9,665 bases of DNA from Planctomycetota bacterium (GTDB taxonomy: Bacteria; Planctomycetota; UBA1135; UBA2386), in the NCBI GenBank assembly GCA_020425885.1, contig JAGQRA010000722.1, positions 1 to 9,665 on the forward strand, given 5' to 3'. Position 1 is the first letter of the stretch, and every line of letters begins with the position of its first letter. The position numbers and the translations under genes were made by a program. Positions 1 through 6,852 of this stretch are shown here, in pieces. The notes below the pieces were generated by a model. That model was not told where the DNA came from. It did not search any database and worked only from the letters and a program-made list of their open reading frames with translations.

Positions 1-1
1 C

Positions 2-1738
2 ACGCGTTGGACCTACTGGTGGGAGTTCAACAAGAACTCGTACCTGCTCAGGCCGCGTGGCGACGGCGGCGGACCGCAGACGGGAAGTGACGACTTCTTC
101 CTCGGATCGACGCGACGGCAGCAGATCTCCCAGGACAGCCTCGAGCCGACCGAGAAGGAGGCCATCGAGACCATCCTGCCGGCACTGAAGAAGGCCATCG
201 ACTCGACCGACAACCGCGACATGGCGACCGCCTGCATGATCGCGATGGCCAAGGTCGGGCGCGATCATCCCGACTTCGCCCTGATCGACGTCTTCGCCGA
301 CCGGTTGCCACGCGGCGACCAGGAGGTTCGCGAGACCGCGGCCCTGGCGATCGGCATCGCCGCGATCGACGGCACGCGCGAGCTGGAGCTGTTGCTCTCA
401 CTGGCGGAGGACGGGGTCGCCGGCCGAGAGGCCAGCCGCGGCAGCAAGGTGACGCCACGCACCCGCGCGTTCGCGGCCTACGGTCTCGGGCTCATGGCGA
501 ATCGGTCGCAGCAGCTGGCGACCAAGCTGCGCGTCACCAAGGCGCTGACGCAGCTGATCGATGGCGACGACTGCGAACGCAACCTGCTGGTCGCCGCGAT
601 CCACGGGCTTAGCCTCGTTCGTCTCGACTCGGATCGGCCTGGCGAGCGTGCCCTGTCGACGACCGCGCTCGATTGCCTCGAACGTTGCTATCTGTCACGG
701 CGCGGCCCCGGCGACCAGCTCATGCAGGCGCACTGCCCGACCGCGATCGCACGCCTGATCGACCGCGACGATGACCGGGCCCAACGCTACCGCGAGCTGT
801 TCGCCGCGACCCTTGGCGGCAAAGAGCGGCCGGCGCGGTCGAGTCGGGACCTGCCCCGCTCGTGCGCTCTCGCCCTGGGCCGGCTCGTGCGCCCCGTGGC
901 CGAAGATCGCCCCTACTGCGAGATCCTGCTCGACGCCTATCGCGGCAATCGCGACCAGCAGACCCGCTACTTCGCGATCATCGCGCTCGGGCTCATCGGC
1001 GGCGCCGACAATCGCGAGGCGCTGTTGCGTGAGTTCGGTCGCGCCAGCAAGACCCAGGAGAAGCCGTGGTGCGCGCTGGCGCTCGGACTCCTCGAACACG
1101 GCAACCGGACGGGGTCCGCGGCGGCGACACAGCAGCCCGATCGCCTGATCGGCGAGACGCTGCTCGATGCGCTGGAGACGAGCAAGAACCCCGATCTGAC
1201 CGGCGCGCTGGCGGTCGCACTGGGCCTGTGCCAGTTCATCGATGCGACCCCGACCATGCGCCAGCTGCTGCGGCAATCGATCAGCAAGGCCGAACTGGCG
1301 GGCTACCTCTGCATCGGACTCGCCCTGATGCGCGACCGCCACTCGACGGATGCGCTGCGGGACGTGCTGCAGCTGTCGCTGCGGCGCGATGACCTGATGC
1401 GCCAGGCGGCCATCGGCCTCGGCCACCTCGGCGACCGGGAGGCGGCTCTGGCCTTGCACGCGATGCTGGCCGACGACGATCCCAATCTGGCCCGCCTCGC
1501 CGCGATCGCGAACGGCCTCGGCTACGTCGGCGACCGACGTTCGATCGAGCCCTTGCTCACGGTGCTGTTCGACACCGAGATGACGAAGCTGTGTCGGGCG
1601 TTCGCGGCCGCCGCGCTCGGCGGCGTCGCCGACAAGGAGCGCGCGCCGTGGAACAGCAAGATCTCCGAGGGGATCAACTACCGCGCGGCGGTCGAGACGC
1701 TGATCGACAACAGCACCGGCATCCTCGACATCCTGTAG
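2..1738 (+). CDS. HEAT-repeat scaffold protein, 3' part (5' end outside window)
   Basis: The open frame runs unbroken from base 2 to the TAG at 1736-1738, giving 578 visible residues; the true start lies left of the window. An ATG at 221 lies well inside the coding frame, so it should not be taken as the start. The first visible residues read TRWTYWWEFNKNSYLLRP, a Trp-rich segment. From there to the end about eleven helical repeats can be picked out, each with a small-residue/LG core such as ALAIGIAAI, AAYGLGLMAN, IIALGLIGGADN, AIGLGHLGDRE and AIANGLGYVGDRR. This is the HEAT/PBS-lyase-like alpha-solenoid pattern, normally a protein-interaction scaffold without catalysis. The end carries PWNSKISEGINYRAAVETL and GILDIL, which I recall from large planctomycete HEAT proteins. 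No membrane segment is seen in the visible part. The partner and the cellular role cannot be read from the sequence. Confidence 0.88.
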   Translation, partial: TRWTYWWEFNKNSYLLRPRGDGGGPQTGSDDFFLGSTRRQQISQDSLEPTEKEAIETILPALKKAIDSTDNRDMATACMIAMAKVGRDHPDFALIDVFADRLPRGDQEVRETAALAIGIAAIDGTRELELLLSLAEDGVAGREASRGSKVTPRTRAFAAYGLGLMANRSQQLATKLRVTKALTQLIDGDDCERNLLVAAIHGLSLVRLDSDRPGERALSTTALDCLERCYLSRRGPGDQLMQAHCPTAIARLIDRDDDRAQRYRELFAATLGGKERPARSSRDLPRSCALALGRLVRPVAEDRPYCEILLDAYRGNRDQQTRYFAIIALGLIGGADNREALLREFGRASKTQEKPWCALALGLLEHGNRTGSAAATQQPDRLIGETLLDALETSKNPDLTGALAVALGLCQFIDATPTMRQLLRQSISKAELAGYLCIGLALMRDRHSTDALRDVLQLSLRRDDLMRQAAIGLGHLGDREAALALHAMLADDDPNLARLAAIANGLGYVGDRRSIEPLLTVLFDTEMTKLCRAFAAAALGGVADKERAPWNSKISEGINYRAAVETLIDNSTGILDIL

Positions 1739-1760
1739 CCGACGGCCCGATCCCGGACCA

Positions 1761-2495
1761 TCAGCCGGCGAAGCGGAACCTGACGATCGCCCACAACGCC
1801 GCGATGCCGTCGCGCCAGGTGATCTTCTTGCCCTCGCTGTACTTCCGTCCCTGGTAGCGGATCGGCACCTCGAAGATGCGGACCGGCAGCTTCGCGATCT
1901 TCGCCGTCAGCTCGGGTTCGACCGTGAACCGCCGGCTCTCGATGACCAGACCCTGCAGCACCTCGCGACGGAAGCACTTGTAGCACGTCTCCATGTCGGT
2001 CAGGTTGAGTCCGGTGAACAGGTTGCTCAGGAACGTCAGCATCCGGTTGCCGAAGTAGTGGTAGAAGTGGTCGCGCTCGCGGCCCGGATCGTGGTCGCAG
2101 ACGAGATAGCGCGAGCCATAGACCACATCGGCTTCGCCGCGCAGGATCGGCGCCAGCAGGACCGGATAATCCGCCGGGTCGTACTCGAGGTCGGCATCCT
2201 GGACCACGACGGCGGCGCCTCGCGCCTGCAGGAAGCCCGTTCGGAGCGCGGCGCCCTTGCCGCGATTCACGTCGTGCTCGATCACCCGGACCTCGGGGTA
2301 CTCGGCCGCCAGCTCGGCCAGGATCTTGCGACTGTTGTCGCGACTGCCATCGTCGACGAGGATCAGCTCCTTCGGGATCGGGACCGCGCGCACGGCGGCG
2401 ACGATGTCGCGCAGCGTGGCCTCCTCGTTGTAGACGGGCATGACGACGCTGAGCAGGAAGCCCTCAGGGAGACTGTCGTTTCGAGGTCGGGTCAC
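1761..2495 (-). CDS. GT2-family (GT-A) glycosyltransferase, DPM1/polyprenyl-phosphate sugar synthase-like
   Basis: 244 residues, typical for a single-domain cytoplasmic GT-A enzyme. Visible motifs: VVMPVYNEE (17-25) for nucleotide binding, VDDGSRDNS (47-55), NRGKGAALRTG (77-87), the metal-binding DADLEYDP (100-107), the acceptor-loop DMETCYKCFR (167-176), EPELTAK (193-199) and GRKYSEGKKITW (216-227). This set is characteristic of the DPM/DPG-synthase-like group, which moves a sugar from a nucleotide donor to a polyprenyl phosphate on the inner face of the membrane. There is no C-terminal membrane anchor. The GTG at 2495 is chosen because it overlaps the TGA of the preceding gene as GTGA. The open frame continues upstream to 2798, but that part only shadows the neighbouring membrane protein. 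It is the last gene of the cassette, ending 22 bp from the convergent HEAT gene. Sugar and acceptor are unknown. Confidence 0.93.
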   Translation of the reverse strand: MTRPRNDSLPEGFLLSVVMPVYNEEATLRDIVAAVRAVPIPKELILVDDGSRDNSRKILAELAAEYPEVRVIEHDVNRGKGAALRTGFLQARGAAVVVQDADLEYDPADYPVLLAPILRGEADVVYGSRYLVCDHDPGRERDHFYHYFGNRMLTFLSNLFTGLNLTDMETCYKCFRREVLQGLVIESRRFTVEPELTAKIAKLPVRIFEVPIRYQGRKYSEGKKITWRDGIAALWAIVRFRFAG

Positions 2496-3883
2496 GCCGG
2501 TGCAGGAGTTTGCCGCGTCCTGGCCTCGACGACAACCGCGGACAGCACGGCGCCGAGCAGGACCAGGGTGACCGGCAGGATCTGGAACAGGACCCGCAGG
2601 TAGGACGTATCGAGATGGAACCGCAGCGGCAGGAAGCTGCCGACATAGACGATGTGGAGGCCGGCCAGACCGCCGCTCACCGCCAGCACCGGCAAGGCGA
2701 ATCGGCGACCGAGCGCGACCCGCGGCAGCAACGCGACGGCGAGCAGCAGGGCGGCGAAGACTGCGTGGACGTGACCGAGCGCCAACGTCGACGACCATGC
2801 TTCGGCCAGCATCGCCGGCACGCGATCACGCCATTGCTCGGCCATCAGCTCGAACATGGTCTTGCCGGTCGGGTTCGCCCCCAACAGGTCGCTCCGCATG
2901 CCGAAGCGTCGGTTCCAGAGCGCCGTGTAGGCGACGACGGCGGCGGCCGGCAGCAGCACCACCAGGTTGCGTGGTGACCATCCACCGCGCAGCGGGTGCG
3001 CCCACGACCGCACCAGCACAGCGGCGATGGCCGCGCTGGCGAGGTAGAGCATGCTCTCGTTCTTCGACCACAGCGAGAACGCCAACGCCAACCCGCTGAG
3101 CCAGACCTGGCCGCGCTCGCCACCGTCGCGCCAGCGCAGGAACGAGTCGAGCGCGACCGTGAGCCCGAGCGCGACCATGCCGTCGGCGTACGCGGTGCGG
3201 CACAGGCTCTGATACTCGGGCTCGAGCAGGATCAGCGACGCGAGCGGCGCCGCCACCAAGGTCGGCAGGCGGTGACGCAGCGCCGACGCCGTGGCGACGA
3301 ACAGCGCGAGGCAGCAGAGCTGCACCGGCCAGCGGTTCTCGAACTGAACGAAGTCCGGCACGCCGGTCAAAGCATAGACCCAGCTCTGCAGCAACGGGTC
3401 GAGCTGCGGATAGTCGGGGTGGAGGTTGAAGACCTGCGTCGTCGCGAACGGTTCGGGGAAGTCGACGAGCAGGGACTTGGCCTTCAGCGACCAGATGTTG
3501 CCCTCGTCGCCTTCGACGCATGGCCGGTCCATGCCGGCGAGTGCGAACCACAGGCCGACGAGCACACCGGCCACGACGAAGATCGTGAACGGCAGGTCCG
3601 CGGCGGCGGGTTCCTCGGTGTCGCGGGCGGCGGACCGGCGACGAGCCAGCACGACCAGCGGTGCGGCCGGCGCGATCGGCAGGCCCCACCACCACGACCG
3701 TGGCAAGCCGCACTCGATGCCGAGCTGGACCATCGCGCCGAGGCCGAGGCAACCGAGCAGCCAGGCCGACGCCGTTCGCCCGAGCCGATCGCGGCGCCAG
3801 GGCAGGCCGAGCAGCGCGAGCGCCGGGACACCGATCAACAACGGCGCGGCGAGCGCGAACAGCAACGTGGCCGCGTGCGTCAC
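2492..3883 (-). CDS. Polytopic GT-C-type glycosyltransferase candidate (PMT/ArnT-like)
   Basis: 463 residues, rich in Leu/Ala/Val, with roughly ten membrane-spanning stretches. The N-terminal anchor THAATLLFALAAPLLIGVPA is followed by a loop carrying EGDEGNIWSLKAKSL (124-138) and HPDYPQLDPLL (155-165). An acidic DE motif and conserved aromatics in the first large external loop are the usual catalytic signature of GT-C enzymes, which use polyprenyl-phosphate sugars on the outer face of the inner membrane. Overall resemblance to the PMT_2/GT39 group is by architecture, so the exact family is open. The GTG at 3883 is preferred: its GTGA overlaps the stop of the upstream gene, and a GGGGGA stretch lies 4 nt before it. 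A GTG at 3904 would add seven residues (MAPAGDE) that are not hydrophobic. Immediate coupling to a GT2 polyprenyl-sugar synthase supports the role. An oligosaccharide polymerase or ligase is the main alternative. Confidence 0.82.
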   Translation of the reverse strand: MTHAATLLFALAAPLLIGVPALALLGLPWRRDRLGRTASAWLLGCLGLGAMVQLGIECGLPRSWWWGLPIAPAAPLVVLARRRSAARDTEEPAAADLPFTIFVVAGVLVGLWFALAGMDRPCVEGDEGNIWSLKAKSLLVDFPEPFATTQVFNLHPDYPQLDPLLQSWVYALTGVPDFVQFENRWPVQLCCLALFVATASALRHRLPTLVAAPLASLILLEPEYQSLCRTAYADGMVALGLTVALDSFLRWRDGGERGQVWLSGLALAFSLWSKNESMLYLASAAIAAVLVRSWAHPLRGGWSPRNLVVLLPAAAVVAYTALWNRRFGMRSDLLGANPTGKTMFELMAEQWRDRVPAMLAEAWSSTLALGHVHAVFAALLLAVALLPRVALGRRFALPVLAVSGGLAGLHIVYVGSFLPLRFHLDTSYLRVLFQILPVTLVLLGAVLSAVVVEARTRQTPAPA

Positions 3884-4449
3884 TTCGTCCCCCGCAGGCG
3901 CCACAGCCGCATCTGCCCGCCACCGAGGGCCTCGCGATGGAGCAGTTCGTAGTCACCGCCCACGGTCAGCGGCTCGGGCCCTTGCGTGCCATCGAGCACG
4001 ACGAGGCGCCCCGGGGACGTAGGCGCGATCTTCGCCCTCAGCTCGTCCGCATCGCGGGCGAAAGCGACATCGCGGGGCCGCGGGTAGAGCAGGTTCTTGA
4101 CGCGCTCGAACAACGTGCGCACCTGGCGCGCCGGCTCACCGCGCGGGTCGCCGGCATCGAGCTCGAACGCGGCACCACCGTACGGGCTGTAGAGGACGAG
4201 GCGGCCGTGTTCGGGAACGGCCGCCCGGATCGCGGCGGCGAGCGTCGGTGAGACCCCGATCGCACGTTCGATGCGTCGCACGGCCGGCTCGGTGAGTGCC
4301 CGCTGCACGGCCTCGGACGTGCGCCCGACCCGGGAGCCGGTATCGAGGCACAGCACCGGCAACCGCAGCACGACCAGCAGACCGACGATGCCTATCCACG
4401 ACCTGGAACGCCATTCTGCGCGCGTTCTCGAATCAGCTGGTGCGGTCAC
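3880..4449 (-). CDS. Small single-pass membrane protein of glycosyl cassette, function unknown
   Basis: 189 residues, not recognised as a named family. The N-terminal 17 residues are polar and Arg-rich. One membrane segment follows (about 18-36, SWIGIVGLLVVLRLPVLCLD), then a soluble domain of about 150 residues that would lie outside the inner membrane by the positive-inside rule. That domain has an alternating alpha/beta look: EHGRLVLYSPYGGAAF, then VKNLLYPRPRDVAFARD (with an LLYPR motif I associate with small proteins next to membrane glycosyltransferases), then RLVVLDG and a Tyr-rich end. The GTG at 4449 is the only plausible start; it overlaps the TetR gene by 17 bp, and no Shine-Dalgarno is visible. 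Its stop overlaps the GT-C gene's GTG as GTGA, so the two are probably translated together. It may be an accessory subunit of the GT-C enzyme, by gene order only. Confidence 0.72.
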   Translation of the reverse strand: MTAPADSRTRAEWRSRSWIGIVGLLVVLRLPVLCLDTGSRVGRTSEAVQRALTEPAVRRIERAIGVSPTLAAAIRAAVPEHGRLVLYSPYGGAAFELDAGDPRGEPARQVRTLFERVKNLLYPRPRDVAFARDADELRAKIAPTSPGRLVVLDGTQGPEPLTVGGDYELLHREALGGGQMRLWRLRGTK

Positions 4450-5092
4450 GGAAGTCGTACTCGCTGCGATGCTCGGCGCCGGATGTGCCGCCCGAACCAG
4501 TTGCGTAATGTCCGACCAGCACTCTCGCCAGCTCTTCCTCGCGACAGTAGCCCTCGACGTCGTCGGGAGCAGTATGCCATTGCGCCAGGACCCCGGTCAC
4601 GGCCGAACCGAGCAGGAAGGCCGCCGCCGGTGGATCATCGCAGAACAACGAGCCATCGCGGACACCCTCGATCAGCAGTTCGCGGATGCTGGCCCGCAAC
4701 CAGCGTTGCTCCTGGCGATCGTCCTCGCGCAGACGGGCGGTGAACCGACCGCGCAGCTCGGTCGCCAGGACGCGCAACAGATGGGTCGCTTCGGGCTCGC
4801 GGAAGTGGAAGGCCAGGTAGCTGGCGAGGAAGCGGCACAGCGCCACGGCCGCGCCGCCGGGGCCGGGGGCCGGCACCTGCAGCGCGCGGCGGCGACGTTC
4901 GCGCCAGTGATCGAGCACGGCGAAGAACAGGTCCTCCTTGCCGTCGAAGTGGAAGTAGATGCCACCCTTCGTCACCCCGGCCCGCTCCGCGATCGCATCG
5001 AGACGCGCGCCGGCGAAACCCGAGGCCGCGAACTCGGCCGTGGCGGCGCCGATCAGACGCTCGCGCAGATGCGGATCGGGAGGGCGCGGCAT
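4433..5092 (-). CDS. TetR/AcrR-family transcriptional regulator
   Basis: 219 residues, a normal TetR length, starting at the ATG at 5092. The DNA-binding region is clear: the first helix ERLIGAATAEFAASGFAGAR (11-30), then the helix-turn-helix LDAIAERAGVTKGGIYFHF (31-49), then the conserved GKEDLFFAVL (51-60). The C-terminal half is all-helical and variable, as expected for the ligand and dimer domain, so the effector cannot be predicted. The last residues (GSGGTSGAEHRSEYDFRDRTS) are polar and probably disordered, and their codons overlap the next gene. It begins 18 bp after the gspK stop with no Shine-Dalgarno and no room for its own promoter, so it is probably co-transcribed with the secretion genes. 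Its position between two modules makes either a possible target. No operator palindrome was found next to it. Confidence 0.94.
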   Translation of the reverse strand: MPRPPDPHLRERLIGAATAEFAASGFAGARLDAIAERAGVTKGGIYFHFDGKEDLFFAVLDHWRERRRRALQVPAPGPGGAAVALCRFLASYLAFHFREPEATHLLRVLATELRGRFTARLREDDRQEQRWLRASIRELLIEGVRDGSLFCDDPPAAAFLLGSAVTGVLAQWHTAPDDVEGYCREEELARVLVGHYATGSGGTSGAEHRSEYDFRDRTS

Positions 5093-5110
5093 GGCACGGG
5101 CCGGTCCGGG

Positions 5111-6712
5111 CTAACGCGGCTGATAGAACTCGTCGCGCAGGTGCCTGGGCAGATAGAAGTCGATCAGGAACGGATTCCAGGCCCGATCCTCGGCCGCGAA
5201 CTGGTCCATGTCCATGTAGACGGTGGACAGGTCGAGCAGGCGATCCTCCTGCAGATCGACCGGCTGCAACCGCAGCCCGGACCGTTCTTCGAACGGAACC
5301 AGGGGTACGATCTTGCCATCCGCCCCGTCATCCATGCGCAGCACGATGGCCCGCGCCCGCCGCAACACGTAGACCCGATTCTCCTCGCTGCGTTTGAACA
5401 GCGTCGCGAGGTGAATCGAGAACACCTCGGAGTTGACCGTCAGCGCCGCCTGGAAATCGGCTTTGATCTGTGGATCGGCGAGCTCCTCGAACTCCTCGAC
5501 CTTCTCGAGGTCCGCCACGGTCGCGAAGAACTTGAGCTTCTGGTCGCTGCCGAGACGCAGATCGCCGAAGTCGGAGATATCGGTCGTCGGTTCCGACTCC
5601 TGCTCGGCCTCCATCGCCTCCTCGTCGACCTCGTTGCGGTAGCGAATGATCGCATCGATCACACGATCGGAGATCTTGTCGCTGGACATCAACGAGCGCA
5701 GCACCGCCCGTGAAGCGGTGTTGATGTTGATCCGGATGCCCTGGCCGAACGGTTCCTCCAATGGCTCCTCGCCGGACCCGACCGGCGTCGCCTGCTCGCC
5801 GCCACTCTCCCCTGAGGTGCCCGACGTCCCACCGGGCACTTCCGGCGGCGGCTCCTCGCCTCTGGCCTCGGCAGTGGCCCGCTGCCGAGCGACCTTCTCC
5901 GGGTTGCCCGGATCGATCTTCAGCGAGGTCCAGATCGTCAGCACGGACTCGAGTCCGAGGTAGACCTTGCCGTCGAGAACGACGTCGTAGAACAGCTCCT
6001 CCTTGATCGCCGGCAACAGCAGCAGCTCGTCGAGCTGCAGCGGAATCGTCACCTCTTGCGGGGCCTTCGGATCGTCTGACTTGAGCAGCGGGCGCGGGAT
6101 CGCATCGGTGTCACCACGGTGGGCCCAGTCCTTGATCTGGGACACGATCATCTCGGCATCGGCCATCGAGACATCGAACTCGGAGTCCTCGCGCAGGCAG
6201 TCGATCAGGCGGACCAGTCGCTCGTGAGCCAGCTGGGCGAAGTCCTCGTCCGGGCTCCACAAGGCCAGGATGTTGAGCTTGCGATTCTCGTCCTCGACGA
6301 AGGTGTAGGTGGTGAGATCGTTGTCGGTCTCGCCGATCGGGTTGAACCATGAATCGCGGCTGCTGTCACAAGAAGCCGACGGATCTTCCGCCGCGGCGCC
6401 TTCTCCTTCCCCTTCCGCACCTGGCAGCGCACTTCCTGGCCCGGCCTCCGACCCGGGCAGAGCGCCCATCGGCCCGGCACCTTCGCCACCTTCGGCTGCA
6501 GCCGCACCCTGCATGTCGGTCAGCAACTTGTCCTGGGCCTCGACCAGCTGATAGAGCATCTGGTTGCGCATTCGCGCCAGCAGCGCATCGTTCTCCCCGG
6601 TGGCCCGGACCATCTGGCCCGAGACCGAGAGTTCGGCGACGAGGATGTAGAGCAGGATCGTGAAGATCAGCGCCAGGACGATGGCGAAGCCCGACTCGGA
6701 TCGATCGGACAT
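5111..6712 (-). CDS. gspK: GspK-like minor pseudopilin (type II secretion family)
   Basis: 533 residues from the ATG at 6712. This start gives a short class III leader MSDRSESG followed by FAIVLALIFTILLYILVAEL: cleavage after Gly, Phe at +1 and Leu rather than Glu at +5, as in GspK, which caps the pseudopilus tip. In-frame ATGs at 6745 and 6772 would give longer leaders; no start has a Shine-Dalgarno. T2SSK-type features follow: EDENRKLNIL (140-149), IKDWAHRGDTDAIPRP (193-208), LQLDELLLLPAIKEELFYD (225-243), helix-hairpin-helix-like IRININTASRAVLRSL (326-341) and VNSEVFSIHL (426-435). Two low-complexity inserts, Gly/Ala/Glu-rich at about 69-111 and Pro/Gly/Glu-rich at about 282-325, make it much longer than the usual 300-odd residues. 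It follows the secretin gene by about 140 bp. A type IV pilus minor pilin is the alternative. Confidence 0.88.
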   Translation of the reverse strand: MSDRSESGFAIVLALIFTILLYILVAELSVSGQMVRATGENDALLARMRNQMLYQLVEAQDKLLTDMQGAAAAEGGEGAGPMGALPGSEAGPGSALPGAEGEGEGAAAEDPSASCDSSRDSWFNPIGETDNDLTTYTFVEDENRKLNILALWSPDEDFAQLAHERLVRLIDCLREDSEFDVSMADAEMIVSQIKDWAHRGDTDAIPRPLLKSDDPKAPQEVTIPLQLDELLLLPAIKEELFYDVVLDGKVYLGLESVLTIWTSLKIDPGNPEKVARQRATAEARGEEPPPEVPGGTSGTSGESGGEQATPVGSGEEPLEEPFGQGIRININTASRAVLRSLMSSDKISDRVIDAIIRYRNEVDEEAMEAEQESEPTTDISDFGDLRLGSDQKLKFFATVADLEKVEEFEELADPQIKADFQAALTVNSEVFSIHLATLFKRSEENRVYVLRRARAIVLRMDDGADGKIVPLVPFEERSGLRLQPVDLQEDRLLDLSTVYMDMDQFAAEDRAWNPFLIDFYLPRHLRDEFYQPR

Positions 6713-6852
6713 TCGGCGCTGGGAATCCGGTAGCGGCGGGGTCATGGCGGCGGCGTTGGCGGCGACAGACATTCGACGGCAATGGTAGCCGGTTCTTCCG
6801 GCATCGTCGCGGCGGCGACCGCCCGAGCCGGCCTGCCCGACGCCCCCCACTC

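Noticed and set aside
695..1459. 254-residue minus-strand ORF
   Set aside because: It is antisense to the HEAT-repeat gene, which has regular repeats across the same region.
2996..3952. 318-residue plus-strand ORF rich in Arg/Glu/Gln
   Set aside because: It is the antisense shadow of the polytopic glycosyltransferase gene. Its composition is what complementing Leu/Ala-rich membrane codons gives.
2826..3956. 376-residue minus-strand ORF
   Set aside because: It lies out of frame within the GT-C gene, is Arg/Ala-rich without domains, and would conflict with the membrane protein and its overlap signals.
4271..5713. 480-residue plus-strand ORF
   Set aside because: It is antisense to the 5' end of the small membrane gene, the TetR gene and part of gspK, all of which have clear family motifs. 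Long antisense frames are expected at this GC content, and its sequence is a low-information mix rich in Arg, Gln and Glu.
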